Source: Marinovum sp034669705 (GTDB lineage: Bacteria > Pseudomonadota > Alphaproteobacteria > Rhodobacterales > Rhodobacteraceae). Taken from it: a stretch of DNA of 64,000 bases. Shown here in pieces: positions 20,368 through 28,531 of the stretch. The notes under the pieces were generated by a model that saw only the letters and a program-made list of their open reading frames with translations, searched no databases and had not been told where the DNA came from. Every line of letters starts with the position of its first letter. Within the stretch, counting starts at the first letter, position 1. The DNA lies in the NCBI RefSeq assembly GCF_034669705.1, contig NZ_JAXMOR010000020.1:25304-89303 (forward strand), written 5' to 3'. The position numbers and the translations under genes were made by a program.

Positions 20368-21522
20368 ATGAACGCCGGTCTGATCCTGCTGACGCTGGGC
20401 TATGTGTTCAGCCAGTTCTTTCGCTCGTTCCTCGCCGTGCTGGCCGAGGTGCTCGAGCGTGACATCGGCGCCCGCCCCGATGATCTCGCCACCGCGTCCG
20501 GCACCTGGTTTCTGGTCTTCGCGCTGATGCAGATCCCCGTGGGCGCGGCGCTCGACCGGATCGGGCCACGGCGCACCGCGGCGGTGCTCTTCGCCCTCGG
20601 CGGGGCAGGGGGCGCTGCGGCCTTCGCCCTGGCGCAGAGCCCGCTGCATGTGACCTTGGCCATGGGGCTGATCGGGCTGGGCTGTTCGCCGGTGCTGATG
20701 GCCTCCTACTACATCTTCGCACGCACCTGTCGGCCGGCGATCTTTGCCTCTCTGGCGGCCACGGTGCTGGGCATCGGCACCCTCGGCAACCTCGCCGGCA
20801 CCCTGCCGCTGACCCTGCTGGTCGAGGCGACCGGCTGGCGCGAGACCCTCTGGACCCTGGCGGCGGCCGCTCTGGCCATCGCCCTGGGGCTCGCCGTCCT
20901 GGTGCGCGATCCGCCCCGGGCCGAGACCGGCCAGCGCGGTTCGGTGCTCGACCTGCTGCGCATTCCGGCGCTCTGGCTGATCTTTCCGATGATGTTCGTC
21001 AACTACGCGGCCTCGGGCGGGCTGCGCGCGGTCTGGATCGGGCCCTACCTGCGCGACGTCCACGGGCTGACGCCCAACCCGGTGGGGCTGGCCACCCTGG
21101 TGATGGGCGTGGCGATGATCGCCGGCACCTTCGCCTACGGCCCGCTCGACCGCTGGCTGGGCAGCCGCAAATGGGTGGTCCTGCCGGGCAATGCGCTGGT
21201 GGTGCTGGGTTGTGCCGCGCTCTGGCTCTGGCCGGCGCCGGGGCTCTGGGGCGCCATCGCGCTGTTCTGCCTGATCGGTTTCTTCGGCATGACCTTCCCG
21301 CTGATCCTGGCCCACGGCCGCAGCTACGCCCCCGATCACCTGGTCGGCCGCGGCGTCACCCTGATGAACCTCTTCGGCATCGCCGGCGTCGGCATCTTCC
21401 AGGTCATCACCGGCCGGCTGCACGAAACCACCGCCAGCTACGCCCCGGTCTTCGCCATCTTCGCGGTCATCACCCTCGCCGGGATGATCCCCTACCTGTT
21501 CAGCCGCGACCGTCTCGACTGA
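20368..21522 (+). CDS. MFS transporter
   Basis: The 384-aa protein has about twelve hydrophobic helices and a major-facilitator loop signature (GAALDRIGPRRTAA) between helices 2 and 3. The first helix begins directly at the N-terminus (GLILLTLGYVFSQFF). Substrate cannot be inferred. It starts 27 bp after the flavoprotein stop with GGGAGGTC ahead of the ATG, so the two form a likely pair. It is followed by the repeat element at 21525-21589. Confidence 0.85.
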   Translation: MNAGLILLTLGYVFSQFFRSFLAVLAEVLERDIGARPDDLATASGTWFLVFALMQIPVGAALDRIGPRRTAAVLFALGGAGGAAAFALAQSPLHVTLAMGLIGLGCSPVLMASYYIFARTCRPAIFASLAATVLGIGTLGNLAGTLPLTLLVEATGWRETLWTLAAAALAIALGLAVLVRDPPRAETGQRGSVLDLLRIPALWLIFPMMFVNYAASGGLRAVWIGPYLRDVHGLTPNPVGLATLVMGVAMIAGTFAYGPLDRWLGSRKWVVLPGNALVVLGCAALWLWPAPGLWGAIALFCLIGFFGMTFPLILAHGRSYAPDHLVGRGVTLMNLFGIAGVGIFQVITGRLHETTASYAPVFAIFAVITLAGMIPYLFSRDRLD

Positions 21523-21524
21523 TC

Positions 21525-21589
21525 CCCCTGCTTCTTCTGTTCAAAAATACCCTCGGGGGGCGGCCGCAGGCCGGGGGGCAGAGCCCCCG
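21525..21589 (+). repeat. gene-end repeat element, copy 1
   Basis: The conserved core (CCCCTGCTTCTTCTGTTC followed by AAAAATACCC) runs into a G-rich stretch and a hairpin GGGGGC-AGA-GCCCCC at 21574-21588. Copy 2 is at 28303-28357. Both begin within about 30 bp of a stop codon on the same strand. Elements with a TTCTTNTGTTCAAAAATA core are recurrent in Rhodobacterales intergenic DNA as far as I recall. Function unsettled; a terminator or mRNA-end element is likely. Confidence 0.7.
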
Positions 21590-21691
21590 TCGCGCCGCCG
21601 GCCACGGGCGCGCCGGCGAATCCGCTTTAACAACCGGCCGCAACCCTGTATCAGGCGCCCCATTCAAACCGAGACGAAGGAAAAGGAACCG

Positions 21692-22714
21692 ATGGGTTAT
21701 CGTATCGTCGTCGCAGGCGCCACCGGCAACGTGGGCCGCGAAATGCTCAACATCCTCGCCGAACGGGGCTTCCCCGTCGACGAGATCGCAGTGCTGGCCT
21801 CGCGCCGGTCGCTCGGCACCGAGGTGAGCTTTGGCGACAAGACGCTCAAGACCAAGGACATCGAGGGCTTCGACTTCGCTGGCTGGGACATGGCGCTGTT
21901 TGCCATCGGCTCCGAGGCCACCAAGAAATATGCCCCGATCGCGGCGGCAGCGGGCTGCGTGGTGATCGACAACTCCTCGCTCTACCGCTACGACCCGGAC
22001 GTGCCGCTGATCGTGCCCGAGGTGAACCCAGAGGCGATCGAGGGCTATTCCAAGAAGAACATCATCGCCAACCCCAACTGCTCGACCGCGCAGATGGTGG
22101 TGGCGCTGAAGCCGCTGCATGACCGCGCCCGGATCAAGCGCGTCGTGGTCTCGACCTACCAGTCGGTCTCGGGCTCGGGCAAGGAGGCCATCGACGAGCT
22201 CTGGAACCAGACCAAGGCGGTCTACAACCCGACCGACAACTACGAGCGCAAGGTCTATCCCAAGCAGATTGCCTTCAACGTCATTCCGCATATCGACGTC
22301 TTCCTCGACGACGGCTCGACCAAGGAAGAGTGGAAGATGGTCGCCGAGACCAAGAAGATCATCGATCCGGCGATCAAGCTCACCGCGACCTGCGTGCGGG
22401 TGCCGGTCTTTGTCGGCCACTCCGAGGCGATCAACATCGAGTTCGAGGAATTCGTCGACGAGGACGAGGCACGCGACATCCTGCGCGAGGCGCCCGGCAT
22501 CATGGTGATCGACAAGCGCGAGGACGGCGGCTATGTCACGCCGGTCGAATGCGTCGGCGATTTCGCCACCTTCATCAGCCGCATCCGCCAGGACAGCACG
22601 ATCGAGAACGGTCTGAACCTGTGGTGCGTGTCCGACAACCTGCGCAAGGGCGCGGCGCTCAACGCGGTGCAGATCGCCGAGACGCTGGGCAACCGGGTGC
22701 TGAAGAAAGGCTGA
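21692..22714 (+). CDS. asd: aspartate-semialdehyde dehydrogenase
   Basis: The 340-aa enzyme reduces aspartyl-4-phosphate to aspartate semialdehyde for lysine, threonine, methionine and diaminopimelate synthesis. The NADP motif GATGNVGREM is at the N-terminus, the catalytic C130 is in NPNCSTAQ and the substrate-binding segment CVRVPVFVGHSEAI lies near residue 235. Length is standard. GAAGGAAAAGGA precedes the ATG, and an intrinsic terminator follows at 22740-22763. Monocistronic by layout. Confidence 0.97.
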   Translation: MGYRIVVAGATGNVGREMLNILAERGFPVDEIAVLASRRSLGTEVSFGDKTLKTKDIEGFDFAGWDMALFAIGSEATKKYAPIAAAAGCVVIDNSSLYRYDPDVPLIVPEVNPEAIEGYSKKNIIANPNCSTAQMVVALKPLHDRARIKRVVVSTYQSVSGSGKEAIDELWNQTKAVYNPTDNYERKVYPKQIAFNVIPHIDVFLDDGSTKEEWKMVAETKKIIDPAIKLTATCVRVPVFVGHSEAINIEFEEFVDEDEARDILREAPGIMVIDKREDGGYVTPVECVGDFATFISRIRQDSTIENGLNLWCVSDNLRKGAALNAVQIAETLGNRVLKKG

Positions 22715-22739
22715 TCTCCACCGGGAGAGTCCGAGACAG

Positions 22740-22763
22740 AGGGCCGCCACGTGCGGCCCTTTT
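22740..22763 (+). terminator. intrinsic terminator of asd
   Basis: AGGGCCGC-(5)-GCGGCCCT followed by TTT, 26 bp after the asd stop codon. The structure ends 5 bp before the stop of the convergent RHH gene. Confidence 0.8.
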
Positions 22764-22768
22764 GCATG

Positions 22769-23227
22769 TCAGAAGGGCTCGATCACATCGTCCCGCCTGC
22801 CAAGGTGCCGGGCCACCAGGTGGCGGTGGGCATGGCCGGGGAAGGGCGCATCGAACCGCCGCATCAGGCTGGCATAGCTGTGGCCCAGTTCGGAGGCCTT
22901 GCAGAGCCGCCGGCCCTCCGGCCAGTCGTGCAGCGCCAGCCCGCCGCCGGCCTCGCGCAGGGCAAAGCCCTTGGCCCGCAGCCGGGCCTGCAGATTGCCC
23001 CAGTCCCGCGCCTGGCCGAGATCGGCGGCGAGGAGCGCCCGCAAGGGCGCGAGGAGCCGCTCCTCCGTCCTGACGGACGTCTTCGCCGGGGCGCTGGCCC
23101 GGCGCAGCTCTGCCGCCAGTACATCGCGGACCACCTGACCGAGGCTCACGTCGCGCCGCGCCGAAAGCTGCTCCGCCGCCCGCAGCATCGGCGCCGGCAA
23201 AGAAAGGGTGAGGCGTTGCATCGTCAT
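22769..23227 (-). CDS. ribbon-helix-helix protein with paralogous C-terminal domain
   Basis: The 152-aa protein has a ribbon-helix-helix-like N-terminus (MQRLTLSLPAPMLRAAEQL then SLGQVVRDVLAAEL) suggesting DNA binding. Its C-terminal ~60 residues, W..L..RLRAKGFALREAGGGLALHD...C..SELGHSY..LMRRF, resemble those of the divergently transcribed neighbour at 23404. ATG 23227 is chosen; an alternative ATG lies at 23221, and neither has a strong ribosome site. Function unknown; a local transcription regulator is plausible. The 176-bp divergent gap holds a small palindrome at 23254-23264. Confidence 0.7.
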   Translation of the reverse strand: MTMQRLTLSLPAPMLRAAEQLSARRDVSLGQVVRDVLAAELRRASAPAKTSVRTEERLLAPLRALLAADLGQARDWGNLQARLRAKGFALREAGGGLALHDWPEGRRLCKASELGHSYASLMRRFDAPFPGHAHRHLVARHLGRRDDVIEPF

Positions 23228-23253
23228 GGCGGACAACTTGCACAATACCGGTA

Positions 23254-23264
23254 AACCGCCGGTT
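23254..23264. promoter_or_regulatory. small palindrome in the divergent RHH promoter region
   Basis: AACCG-C-CGGTT, preceded at 23247-23252 by the self-complementary ACCGGT. Ribbon-helix-helix repressors bind short inverted or tandem repeats next to their own genes, so this is a candidate operator. It lies 27 bp upstream of the leftward start. Evidence is position and symmetry only. Confidence 0.25.
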
Positions 23265-23403
23265 AACGCTCCGTTTCTTCACGCAATATTCACCACGGGG
23301 AAACAATCTGTTGCTTTAGGTCAGCTTTCCGCAATACTTGAAAACATTCGACACGGTGTTGCCACAATCGAAGACCACCCTAGGTGCGTAGGAGGTTATG
23401 AGT

Positions 23404-23757
23404 ATGGTACAACACATTGAAATCCCCGCCGAGGCCGGTCCGTCACAGATCCGCTGGCGGGGTCCGGAAAGCAGCAATCGGCTTGATTGCGAAACCGGTG
23501 TTCTGCTCCGCGCGACACTCTCGCCGGTATTCCAACAGGCAACTAGCTGGACCGCCCTGCGGCGCAAGCTGGCGCGCAAGGGCTTCGGCCTCGGCTTTCA
23601 TCAGGGCCGGCTGGTCCTGACCGACCGGCAAAGCGGCGAGCGGATCTGCTCCTGCAAGTATCTCGGTCACCCGCTGCGCGCGCTGAGCGACCGGCTGGGC
23701 CGTGCCAAGGTGCTGGCCTCGACCGATGGACGGGGCCGCGGCACCCTGCTCGCCTGA
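23404..23757 (+). CDS. unrecognised 117-aa protein sharing a domain with its divergent neighbour
   Basis: The C-terminal half (W-TALRRKLARKGFGLGFHQ-GRLVLTD..SGERICSCKYLGHPLRALSDRLG) aligns with the end of the RHH protein at 22769-23227, sharing W, L-x-KGF, G-x-L-x-L, C and LGH positions. Its N-terminal part is not RHH. The ATG at 23404 is chosen over 23398 because AGGAGG (23390-23395) stands 8 nt from it but only 2 nt from the earlier ATG. No catalytic motif is visible. The family is not one I can name. Confidence 0.65.
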   Translation: MVQHIEIPAEAGPSQIRWRGPESSNRLDCETGVLLRATLSPVFQQATSWTALRRKLARKGFGLGFHQGRLVLTDRQSGERICSCKYLGHPLRALSDRLGRAKVLASTDGRGRGTLLA

Positions 23758-23773
23758 GCCCCGCCCGACAGGG

Positions 23774-24427
23774 TCAGCCCACCGGCCGGAACTGGTCTGA
23801 GGCGGGGTTGTATTCCTCGAGCGCGCCTTCGCCGATGCCGGTCCAGAGCCCGTGCAGCGACAGCTCGCCGCTCCTGACCCGCTCTTCGATGAACGGGAAG
23901 GTCATCAGGTTCTCGAGCGAGATCACCACCGACCGCTTCTCGAGCGCGCGGGCCTGGTCTTCGCCCTCGGGCGCATCCTTGACCGTCTCATAGCCCGGCC
24001 GCAGGATGTCCATCCAGCGCCCGACAAAGGAATTGGGCTTGTCGAGCTCCGGCGCCCGGCCGTTGCACATGTCGATGCAGCCCTGCACCCCGCCACATTG
24101 CGAATGCCCGAGCACGATGAGATGCGCCACCTTGAGCGCGGTGACGGCATATTCCACCGCCGCGGAGGTGCCGTGGTGATCGCCGTCGGGCGCGTAGGGC
24201 GGCACCAGGTTGGCGATGTTGCGGTGGATGAAGAACTCTCCGGTATCGGCCCCGAAGATCGAGGTCACGTGCACCCGGCTGTCACAGCAGGAAATCACCA
24301 TCGCGCGGGGCCGCTGCCCCTCGGTGGCAAGCCGGCGGTACCAGGCGGCGTTTTCGGCGTAATCGGTGGCCTTCCATCCCTGATAGCGTTGCACCAGATA
24401 TTTCGGCAGGCTCTTGGCATGTTCCAT
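23774..24427 (-). CDS. can: beta-class carbonic anhydrase
   Basis: The 217-aa zinc enzyme interconverts CO2 and bicarbonate. The beta-class motifs are C47-x-D49-x-R51 (SCCDSRV) and H-x2-C (LGHSQCGGVQG), about 60 residues later, giving the Cys2His zinc site plus the catalytic Asp-Arg dyad. The start at 24427 gives the family's usual length and has GGAGA upstream; an extension to 24463 is possible. Stand-alone, convergent with the preceding small gene across 16 bp. Confidence 0.93.
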   Translation of the reverse strand: MEHAKSLPKYLVQRYQGWKATDYAENAAWYRRLATEGQRPRAMVISCCDSRVHVTSIFGADTGEFFIHRNIANLVPPYAPDGDHHGTSAAVEYAVTALKVAHLIVLGHSQCGGVQGCIDMCNGRAPELDKPNSFVGRWMDILRPGYETVKDAPEGEDQARALEKRSVVISLENLMTFPFIEERVRSGELSLHGLWTGIGEGALEEYNPASDQFRPVG

Positions 24428-24576
24428 GGGCAGTCTCCGGTCTTCGATCTGCGCAAGGGTCATACGCCGGAACTGCCGAGAATTCGAGCGAAATCATCGA
24501 TCGACCTCAAGGTTTTGCAAACCCTTTGGCCTCATGTTGGCCACAGCCGTGGGGGCGTGGAACAAAGGTGGGAACC

Positions 24577-24957
24577 GTGGAACAGATCAGAATGCTTGCT
24601 TACGAAGAAGGTGTCAGGCTCGACCAGCAAAGGATCGAGGACCTCTATCACCGCATGGGCGATGCCGGGGCCGAGGACGTGGTCTGCCGTGCGCTCGAGG
24701 AAATTGCCGTGCGGCTGTCCTATGCCAACAAGCTGCACAAGCGCGGTGACCTGGCCGAGATGCGCAAATGCCTGCGCTCGCTGGCCAAGATCGCCGATCA
24801 GATCGGCATGGTGGCGCTCTCGGCGGTGGCGCGCGACGTCTGCGCCTGCATCGACCAGAACGATGCCGTGGCGACGGCGGCCACCCTGTCGCGCCTGGCC
24901 CGCACCGGCGAGGGTTCGCTGACCGCGATCTGGGACCTGCAGGAATTCATGGTCTAG
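24577..24957 (+). CDS. conserved hypothetical helical protein, 126 aa
   Basis: The protein is predicted almost entirely helical (DQQRIEDLYHRMGDAGAEDVV, about residues 13-33; LAEMRKCLRSLAKIADQIGM; ATLSRLARTGEGSLTAIWDL). The four-helix character resembles histidine phosphotransfer domains, but no H-x2-K-G motif is present, so a phosphorelay role is not supported. GTG 24577 (VEQIRMLAYEEG) has AAGGTGGG upstream and is preferred to an extension at 24526. Divergent from carbonic anhydrase with a 149-bp gap in which I see no clear promoter. Confidence 0.7.
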   Translation: MEQIRMLAYEEGVRLDQQRIEDLYHRMGDAGAEDVVCRALEEIAVRLSYANKLHKRGDLAEMRKCLRSLAKIADQIGMVALSAVARDVCACIDQNDAVATAATLSRLARTGEGSLTAIWDLQEFMV

Positions 24958-25039
24958 GCGGCACACCCCGCGCCTCTGCCCTTGCAGGTGCGCGCCGGAC
25001 GGCTAGGCTGCGGCGAAACCCATTCGCCGGAGACTATCC

Positions 25040-26452
25040 ATGTCGCAGGACAATCCCCTGACATTCGCCGAGGCCGATGCGGCCTCGATCCCGCTCGCTC
25101 TGCTCACCGCCGAGGCCTTCGACGGCTGGCGGCTGGCGCAGGAACCGGGCGCGCGCGGCTGGGCCGAGGCCAACGGCTTTGCCGCCGGGCCCGGCCAGGT
25201 GCTGCTGTTCCCGGGCGAGGAAGGCACGCCAGAGGCCGCCCTGGGCGGCGTCGGCAGCGCCAAGGACCGCGCCCGCGGACGCTTTGCCCTGGCGGCCGTG
25301 GCGCAGAACCTGCCCGCCGGCACCTATCACATCGAAAGCGGATTGCCGCAGGACCCGGCCGATATCGAGGCCGAGCTGCTGGGCTGGCTGCTGGCCGGCT
25401 ACAGCTTTGATCGGTACAAGGAAAAACCCGTCAGACAGGTGCGTCTGGTCGCCCCGGAAGGTGTCGACACTGCCCGAATCGAGACGATCGCCGCCGGCGA
25501 GGCGCTGACCCGCGACCTGATCAACACGCCCGCCAACGACATGACCCCCGACGGGTTGCAGGCCGCCGCCGCGGCGCTGGCGAACGACTTTGGCGCCAGC
25601 TGCGCGGTGATCGGCGGCTACGAGCTTCTGGCCGAGAATTTCCCGTTGATCCACACCGTCGGCCGCGCCTCGGACTGCGCGCCGCGGCTGATCGACATGG
25701 CCTGGGGCACGACCGGCCCGAAGGTCACTCTGGTGGGCAAGGGAATGTGCTTCGACACCGGCGGGCTCAATCTCAAGCCGGGCGCCTCGATGGGCCTGAT
25801 GAAGAAGGACATGGGCGGCGCGGCCACGGTACTGGGACTGGCGCGGATGATCATGGCGCTGGATCTGCCGCTGCGGCTGCGGGTGCTGATCCCGGCGGTG
25901 GAAAATTCGGTCTCGGCCGGCGCCTTCCGTCCCGGCGACATCCTGACCTCGCGCAAGGGGCTGACGGTCGAGATCAACAACACCGACGCCGAAGGTCGGC
26001 TGGTGCTGGCCGATGCGCTGGCGCTGGCCTGCGAGGAGCCGTCCGACCTGGTGATCTCGATGGCGACGCTGACCGGCGCCGCGCGGGTCGCGGTGGGCCC
26101 TGACCTGGCGCCCTTTTACACCGATGACACCACCGCCGCGGCGCTGGAGGCCGGCGGCAAACGTGCCCAGGACCCGCTCTGGCGGATGCCGTTTTGGGCG
26201 CCCTACGAGAGCATGATCGAACCCGGCATCGCCGATCTCGACAATGCGCCCAAGGGCGGCTTTGCCGGCTCGATCACCGCCGCGCTGTTCTTGCGCCGCT
26301 TCGTCAACGAAGACACCCGCTACGCCCATTTCGACATCTACGGCTGGCAGCCCGAGGCCAAGCCCGCCCGTCCCAAGGGCGGCATCGGGATGGGCGCGCG
26401 CGCGATCCTCGCGGCGTTGCCGGATCTGTTGGGGCTGGAGCCTGCCGAATGA
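25040..26452 (+). CDS. leucyl aminopeptidase family (M17) peptidase
   Basis: The 470-aa cytosolic exopeptidase has the M17 signature NTDAEGRLVLADAL and the metal/lysine segment GKGMCFDTGGLNLKPGASMG, followed by KKDMGGAA. These give the two-metal site and the catalytic Lys and Arg. The N-terminal domain is shorter and less conserved than in PepA, typical of the alphaproteobacterial M17 subgroup. The stop overlaps the ATG of the NlpC/P60 gene (ATGA), suggesting coupled roles in peptide or murein-peptide turnover. Confidence 0.92.
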   Translation: MSQDNPLTFAEADAASIPLALLTAEAFDGWRLAQEPGARGWAEANGFAAGPGQVLLFPGEEGTPEAALGGVGSAKDRARGRFALAAVAQNLPAGTYHIESGLPQDPADIEAELLGWLLAGYSFDRYKEKPVRQVRLVAPEGVDTARIETIAAGEALTRDLINTPANDMTPDGLQAAAAALANDFGASCAVIGGYELLAENFPLIHTVGRASDCAPRLIDMAWGTTGPKVTLVGKGMCFDTGGLNLKPGASMGLMKKDMGGAATVLGLARMIMALDLPLRLRVLIPAVENSVSAGAFRPGDILTSRKGLTVEINNTDAEGRLVLADALALACEEPSDLVISMATLTGAARVAVGPDLAPFYTDDTTAAALEAGGKRAQDPLWRMPFWAPYESMIEPGIADLDNAPKGGFAGSITAALFLRRFVNEDTRYAHFDIYGWQPEAKPARPKGGIGMGARAILAALPDLLGLEPAE

Positions 26453-27321
26453 TGCAGGACCCGCGGGTGCTGAAATCCAACGGCCGGGTGGCGCATGTCT
26501 CGCTCGCGGGGCAGGTCACCGCCGATCGCTTCACCGAGGGCGAGAGCTGGCAGGTGGTGACCGGAACGGCAGTGATCAGCGACGCCGACGGCGCGAAGCG
26601 CGAGCGCGAGCTGCTCTTTGGCCAAGGGTTCCGGGTGCTCGAGATCCGGGGCCGCCTGGCCTTCGGCTTTTGCGAGCACAACGGCTACGTCGGCCATGTC
26701 GACACGAGCTGTCTCGCCCGTGATCGGCCTGCGCCGACCCACCGGGTTGCCGCGCGGCTGACCTGGTGCAAGGCCGCGCCCGATCTCAAGGCCCGCAACG
26801 AAGTCTTGCTGCTGTCCTTCGGCGCGCAGGTTGCCGCCGGCGATACGCGCGGCGACTGGACCGAGATCGCCCTATGCGCAGGCGCGGCCGGCGGCCCCTC
26901 CCGCGCCTGGGTGCCCAGCGCCCATCTCGTGCCGCTTGACCGGCGCGAGACCGATCCGGTCGCGGTGGCCGAGCGTCTTCTCGGCACACCCTATCTCTGG
27001 GGCGGCAATTCCGTCTTCGGCATCGACTGTTCCGGGCTGGTCGAGGCCGGTTGCCTGGCCTGCGGCATTGCCTGCCCCGGCGATTCCGACCTGCAGGAAA
27101 CCGCCCTCGGCCAGACCCTGCCAGAGGACGCGTCGCTGCGCCGTGGCGATCTGCTGTTCTGGAAAGGCCATGTCGGCTGGGTGGCTGGCGCGGACCTGCT
27201 GCTGCATGCCAATGCTCACCACATGGCGGTGGCGCATGAGCCGCTTCAGGCCGCCATCGCCCGCATCGAGGCCCAGGGCGATGGCCCGGTCACCCGCCGC
27301 GCCCGTCTGGAAAGCCCCTGA
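26449..27321 (+). CDS. NlpC/P60 family cysteine peptidase with SH3b-like N-terminus
   Basis: The 290-aa protein has SH3b-like domains over about the first 150 residues, then an NlpC/P60 domain beginning TPYLWGGNSVFGIDCSG with the catalytic C194. The catalytic His lies in FWKGHVGWV and further polar residues in LLHANAHHMAV. Such enzymes cut gamma-D-Glu-diaminopimelate or related murein peptide bonds, and the coupled M17 peptidase could process the products. There is no signal peptide, which points to cytoplasmic recycling. The start overlaps the preceding stop by four bases. Confidence 0.88.
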   Translation: MMQDPRVLKSNGRVAHVSLAGQVTADRFTEGESWQVVTGTAVISDADGAKRERELLFGQGFRVLEIRGRLAFGFCEHNGYVGHVDTSCLARDRPAPTHRVAARLTWCKAAPDLKARNEVLLLSFGAQVAAGDTRGDWTEIALCAGAAGGPSRAWVPSAHLVPLDRRETDPVAVAERLLGTPYLWGGNSVFGIDCSGLVEAGCLACGIACPGDSDLQETALGQTLPEDASLRRGDLLFWKGHVGWVAGADLLLHANAHHMAVAHEPLQAAIARIEAQGDGPVTRRARLESP

Positions 27322-27322
27322 G

Positions 27323-28273
27323 ATGACAGCAGATTTCTTCACCCCCGTCTCCGGCATGGAGCTGCCGCGCTTTGCCGGCGTGCCGAGCTTCATGCGCCTG
27401 CCGGTGGTCGAGCCCGGCCATCCCCGATTCGACGCGGTCGACATCGGTCTGATCGGCGTGCCCTGGGACAGCGGCACCACCAACCGGCCCGGTCCGCGCC
27501 ACGGGCCGCGGCAGCTGCGCGACGCCTCGACGATGATCCGGGCGGAAAACGCCGCCACCCGGACGCGTCCTTTCGAGGCCGCCAACTGCGCCGATCTCGG
27601 CGACGTGGGCATCAACCCGGCCGATATCGACGATTCCATGGACCGGATCACCGCCTTCTACCGGCGGCTGGCGTCCGCCGGCATCCGGCCGCTGACCGCC
27701 GGCGGCGATCACCTGACCTCGCTGCCGGTGCTGCGGGCGCTGGCCGAGGACGGGCCGCTCGGCATGGTGCATTTCGACGCTCATACCGACCTCTTCCACA
27801 GCTATTTCGGCGGCACCCTGTACACCCATGGAACGCCGTTCCGCCGCGCCATCGAGGAGGGGCTGCTCGACCCGACCCGCGTGGTGCAGATCGGCATTCG
27901 CGGCACCGCCTATGATTTCGAGGACCGCGATTTCGCCAGGGCGGCGGGCGTGCGGGTGATCCCGATCGAGGAGTTCTTTGCCCGCGGTGTGACCGACGTG
28001 ATGGCCGAAGCCTGCGAGATCGTCGGCGAGGCGCCGGTCTATGTCAGCTACGACATCGATTTCGTCGACCCGGCCTTCGCGCCCGGCACCGGCACCCCCG
28101 AGGTCGGCGGACCGAATAGCTTCCAGGCGCTGCAGGTGGTGCGCGGCCTCGCCGGGCTCGACATCGTCGGCGCCGACCTGGTCGAGGTCTCGCCGCCCTT
28201 CGACGCCAGTGGCGCCACCGCCTGGCTCGGGGCCTCGCTGATGTTCGAACTGCTCTGCGTGATGACCGCCTGA
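27323..28273 (+). CDS. agmatinase/ureohydrolase family enzyme
   Basis: The 316-aa enzyme carries the binuclear manganese motifs of the arginase superfamily: AGGDH near residue 131, HFDAHTDL near 150 and SYDIDFVDPAFAPGTGTPE near 240. The family hydrolyses guanidino compounds to urea plus an amine. The full-length fit is to agmatinase (SpeB), but guanidinobutyrase and guanidinopropionase share these motifs. The start lies 1 nt after the NlpC/P60 stop, so it belongs to the same transcript. The repeat element at 28303 follows. Confidence 0.85.
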   Translation: MTADFFTPVSGMELPRFAGVPSFMRLPVVEPGHPRFDAVDIGLIGVPWDSGTTNRPGPRHGPRQLRDASTMIRAENAATRTRPFEAANCADLGDVGINPADIDDSMDRITAFYRRLASAGIRPLTAGGDHLTSLPVLRALAEDGPLGMVHFDAHTDLFHSYFGGTLYTHGTPFRRAIEEGLLDPTRVVQIGIRGTAYDFEDRDFARAAGVRVIPIEEFFARGVTDVMAEACEIVGEAPVYVSYDIDFVDPAFAPGTGTPEVGGPNSFQALQVVRGLAGLDIVGADLVEVSPPFDASGATAWLGASLMFELLCVMTA

Positions 28274-28302
28274 GCCCGGATCACCCCGCCCGCCCCGAAC
28301 GT

Positions 28303-28357
28303 CCCCTGCTTCTTCTGTTCAAAAATACCCTTGGGGGGTCCGGGGGGCAAAGCCCCT
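28303..28357 (+). repeat. gene-end repeat element, copy 2
   Basis: The first 28 bp are identical to copy 1 at 21525 (CCCCTGCTTCTTCTGTTC plus AAAAATACCC), followed by a G-run and the hairpin GGGGC-AAA-GCCCC at 28344-28356. Located 30 bp after the ureohydrolase stop codon in the same orientation. It directly abuts the tandem repeat at 28361. Confidence 0.7.
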
Positions 28358-28360
28358 CGG

Positions 28361-28460
28361 CCTGTCGGCACGCGCAGGCGTGACGAAATATGGACCTGTC
28401 GGCACGCGCAGGCGTGACGAAATGTGGACCTGCAGACACGCGCGGGCGTGGCGAACACGG
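28361..28460. repeat. 34-bp tandem repeat, nearly three units
   Basis: Units at 28361-28394 and 28395-28428 differ at one position; a third degenerate unit runs 28429-28460. Each contains CACGC-GCAG-GCGTG, a small hairpin. The array lies between the convergent ureohydrolase and DUF3576 genes and is non-coding on inspection. The remaining 28461-28531 shows nothing. Confidence 0.8.
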
Positions 28461-28531
28461 CACCAAGACCCGGCAGGCCGCCGTGGCAGAAAATTCAGCT
28501 GTCGAAGAGCCTTGCGGCGCGGAGGCGCGGA

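Noticed and set aside
28361..28460. CRISPR-like array
   Set aside because: Units are directly contiguous without spacers and only about three in number, so it is a simple tandem repeat.
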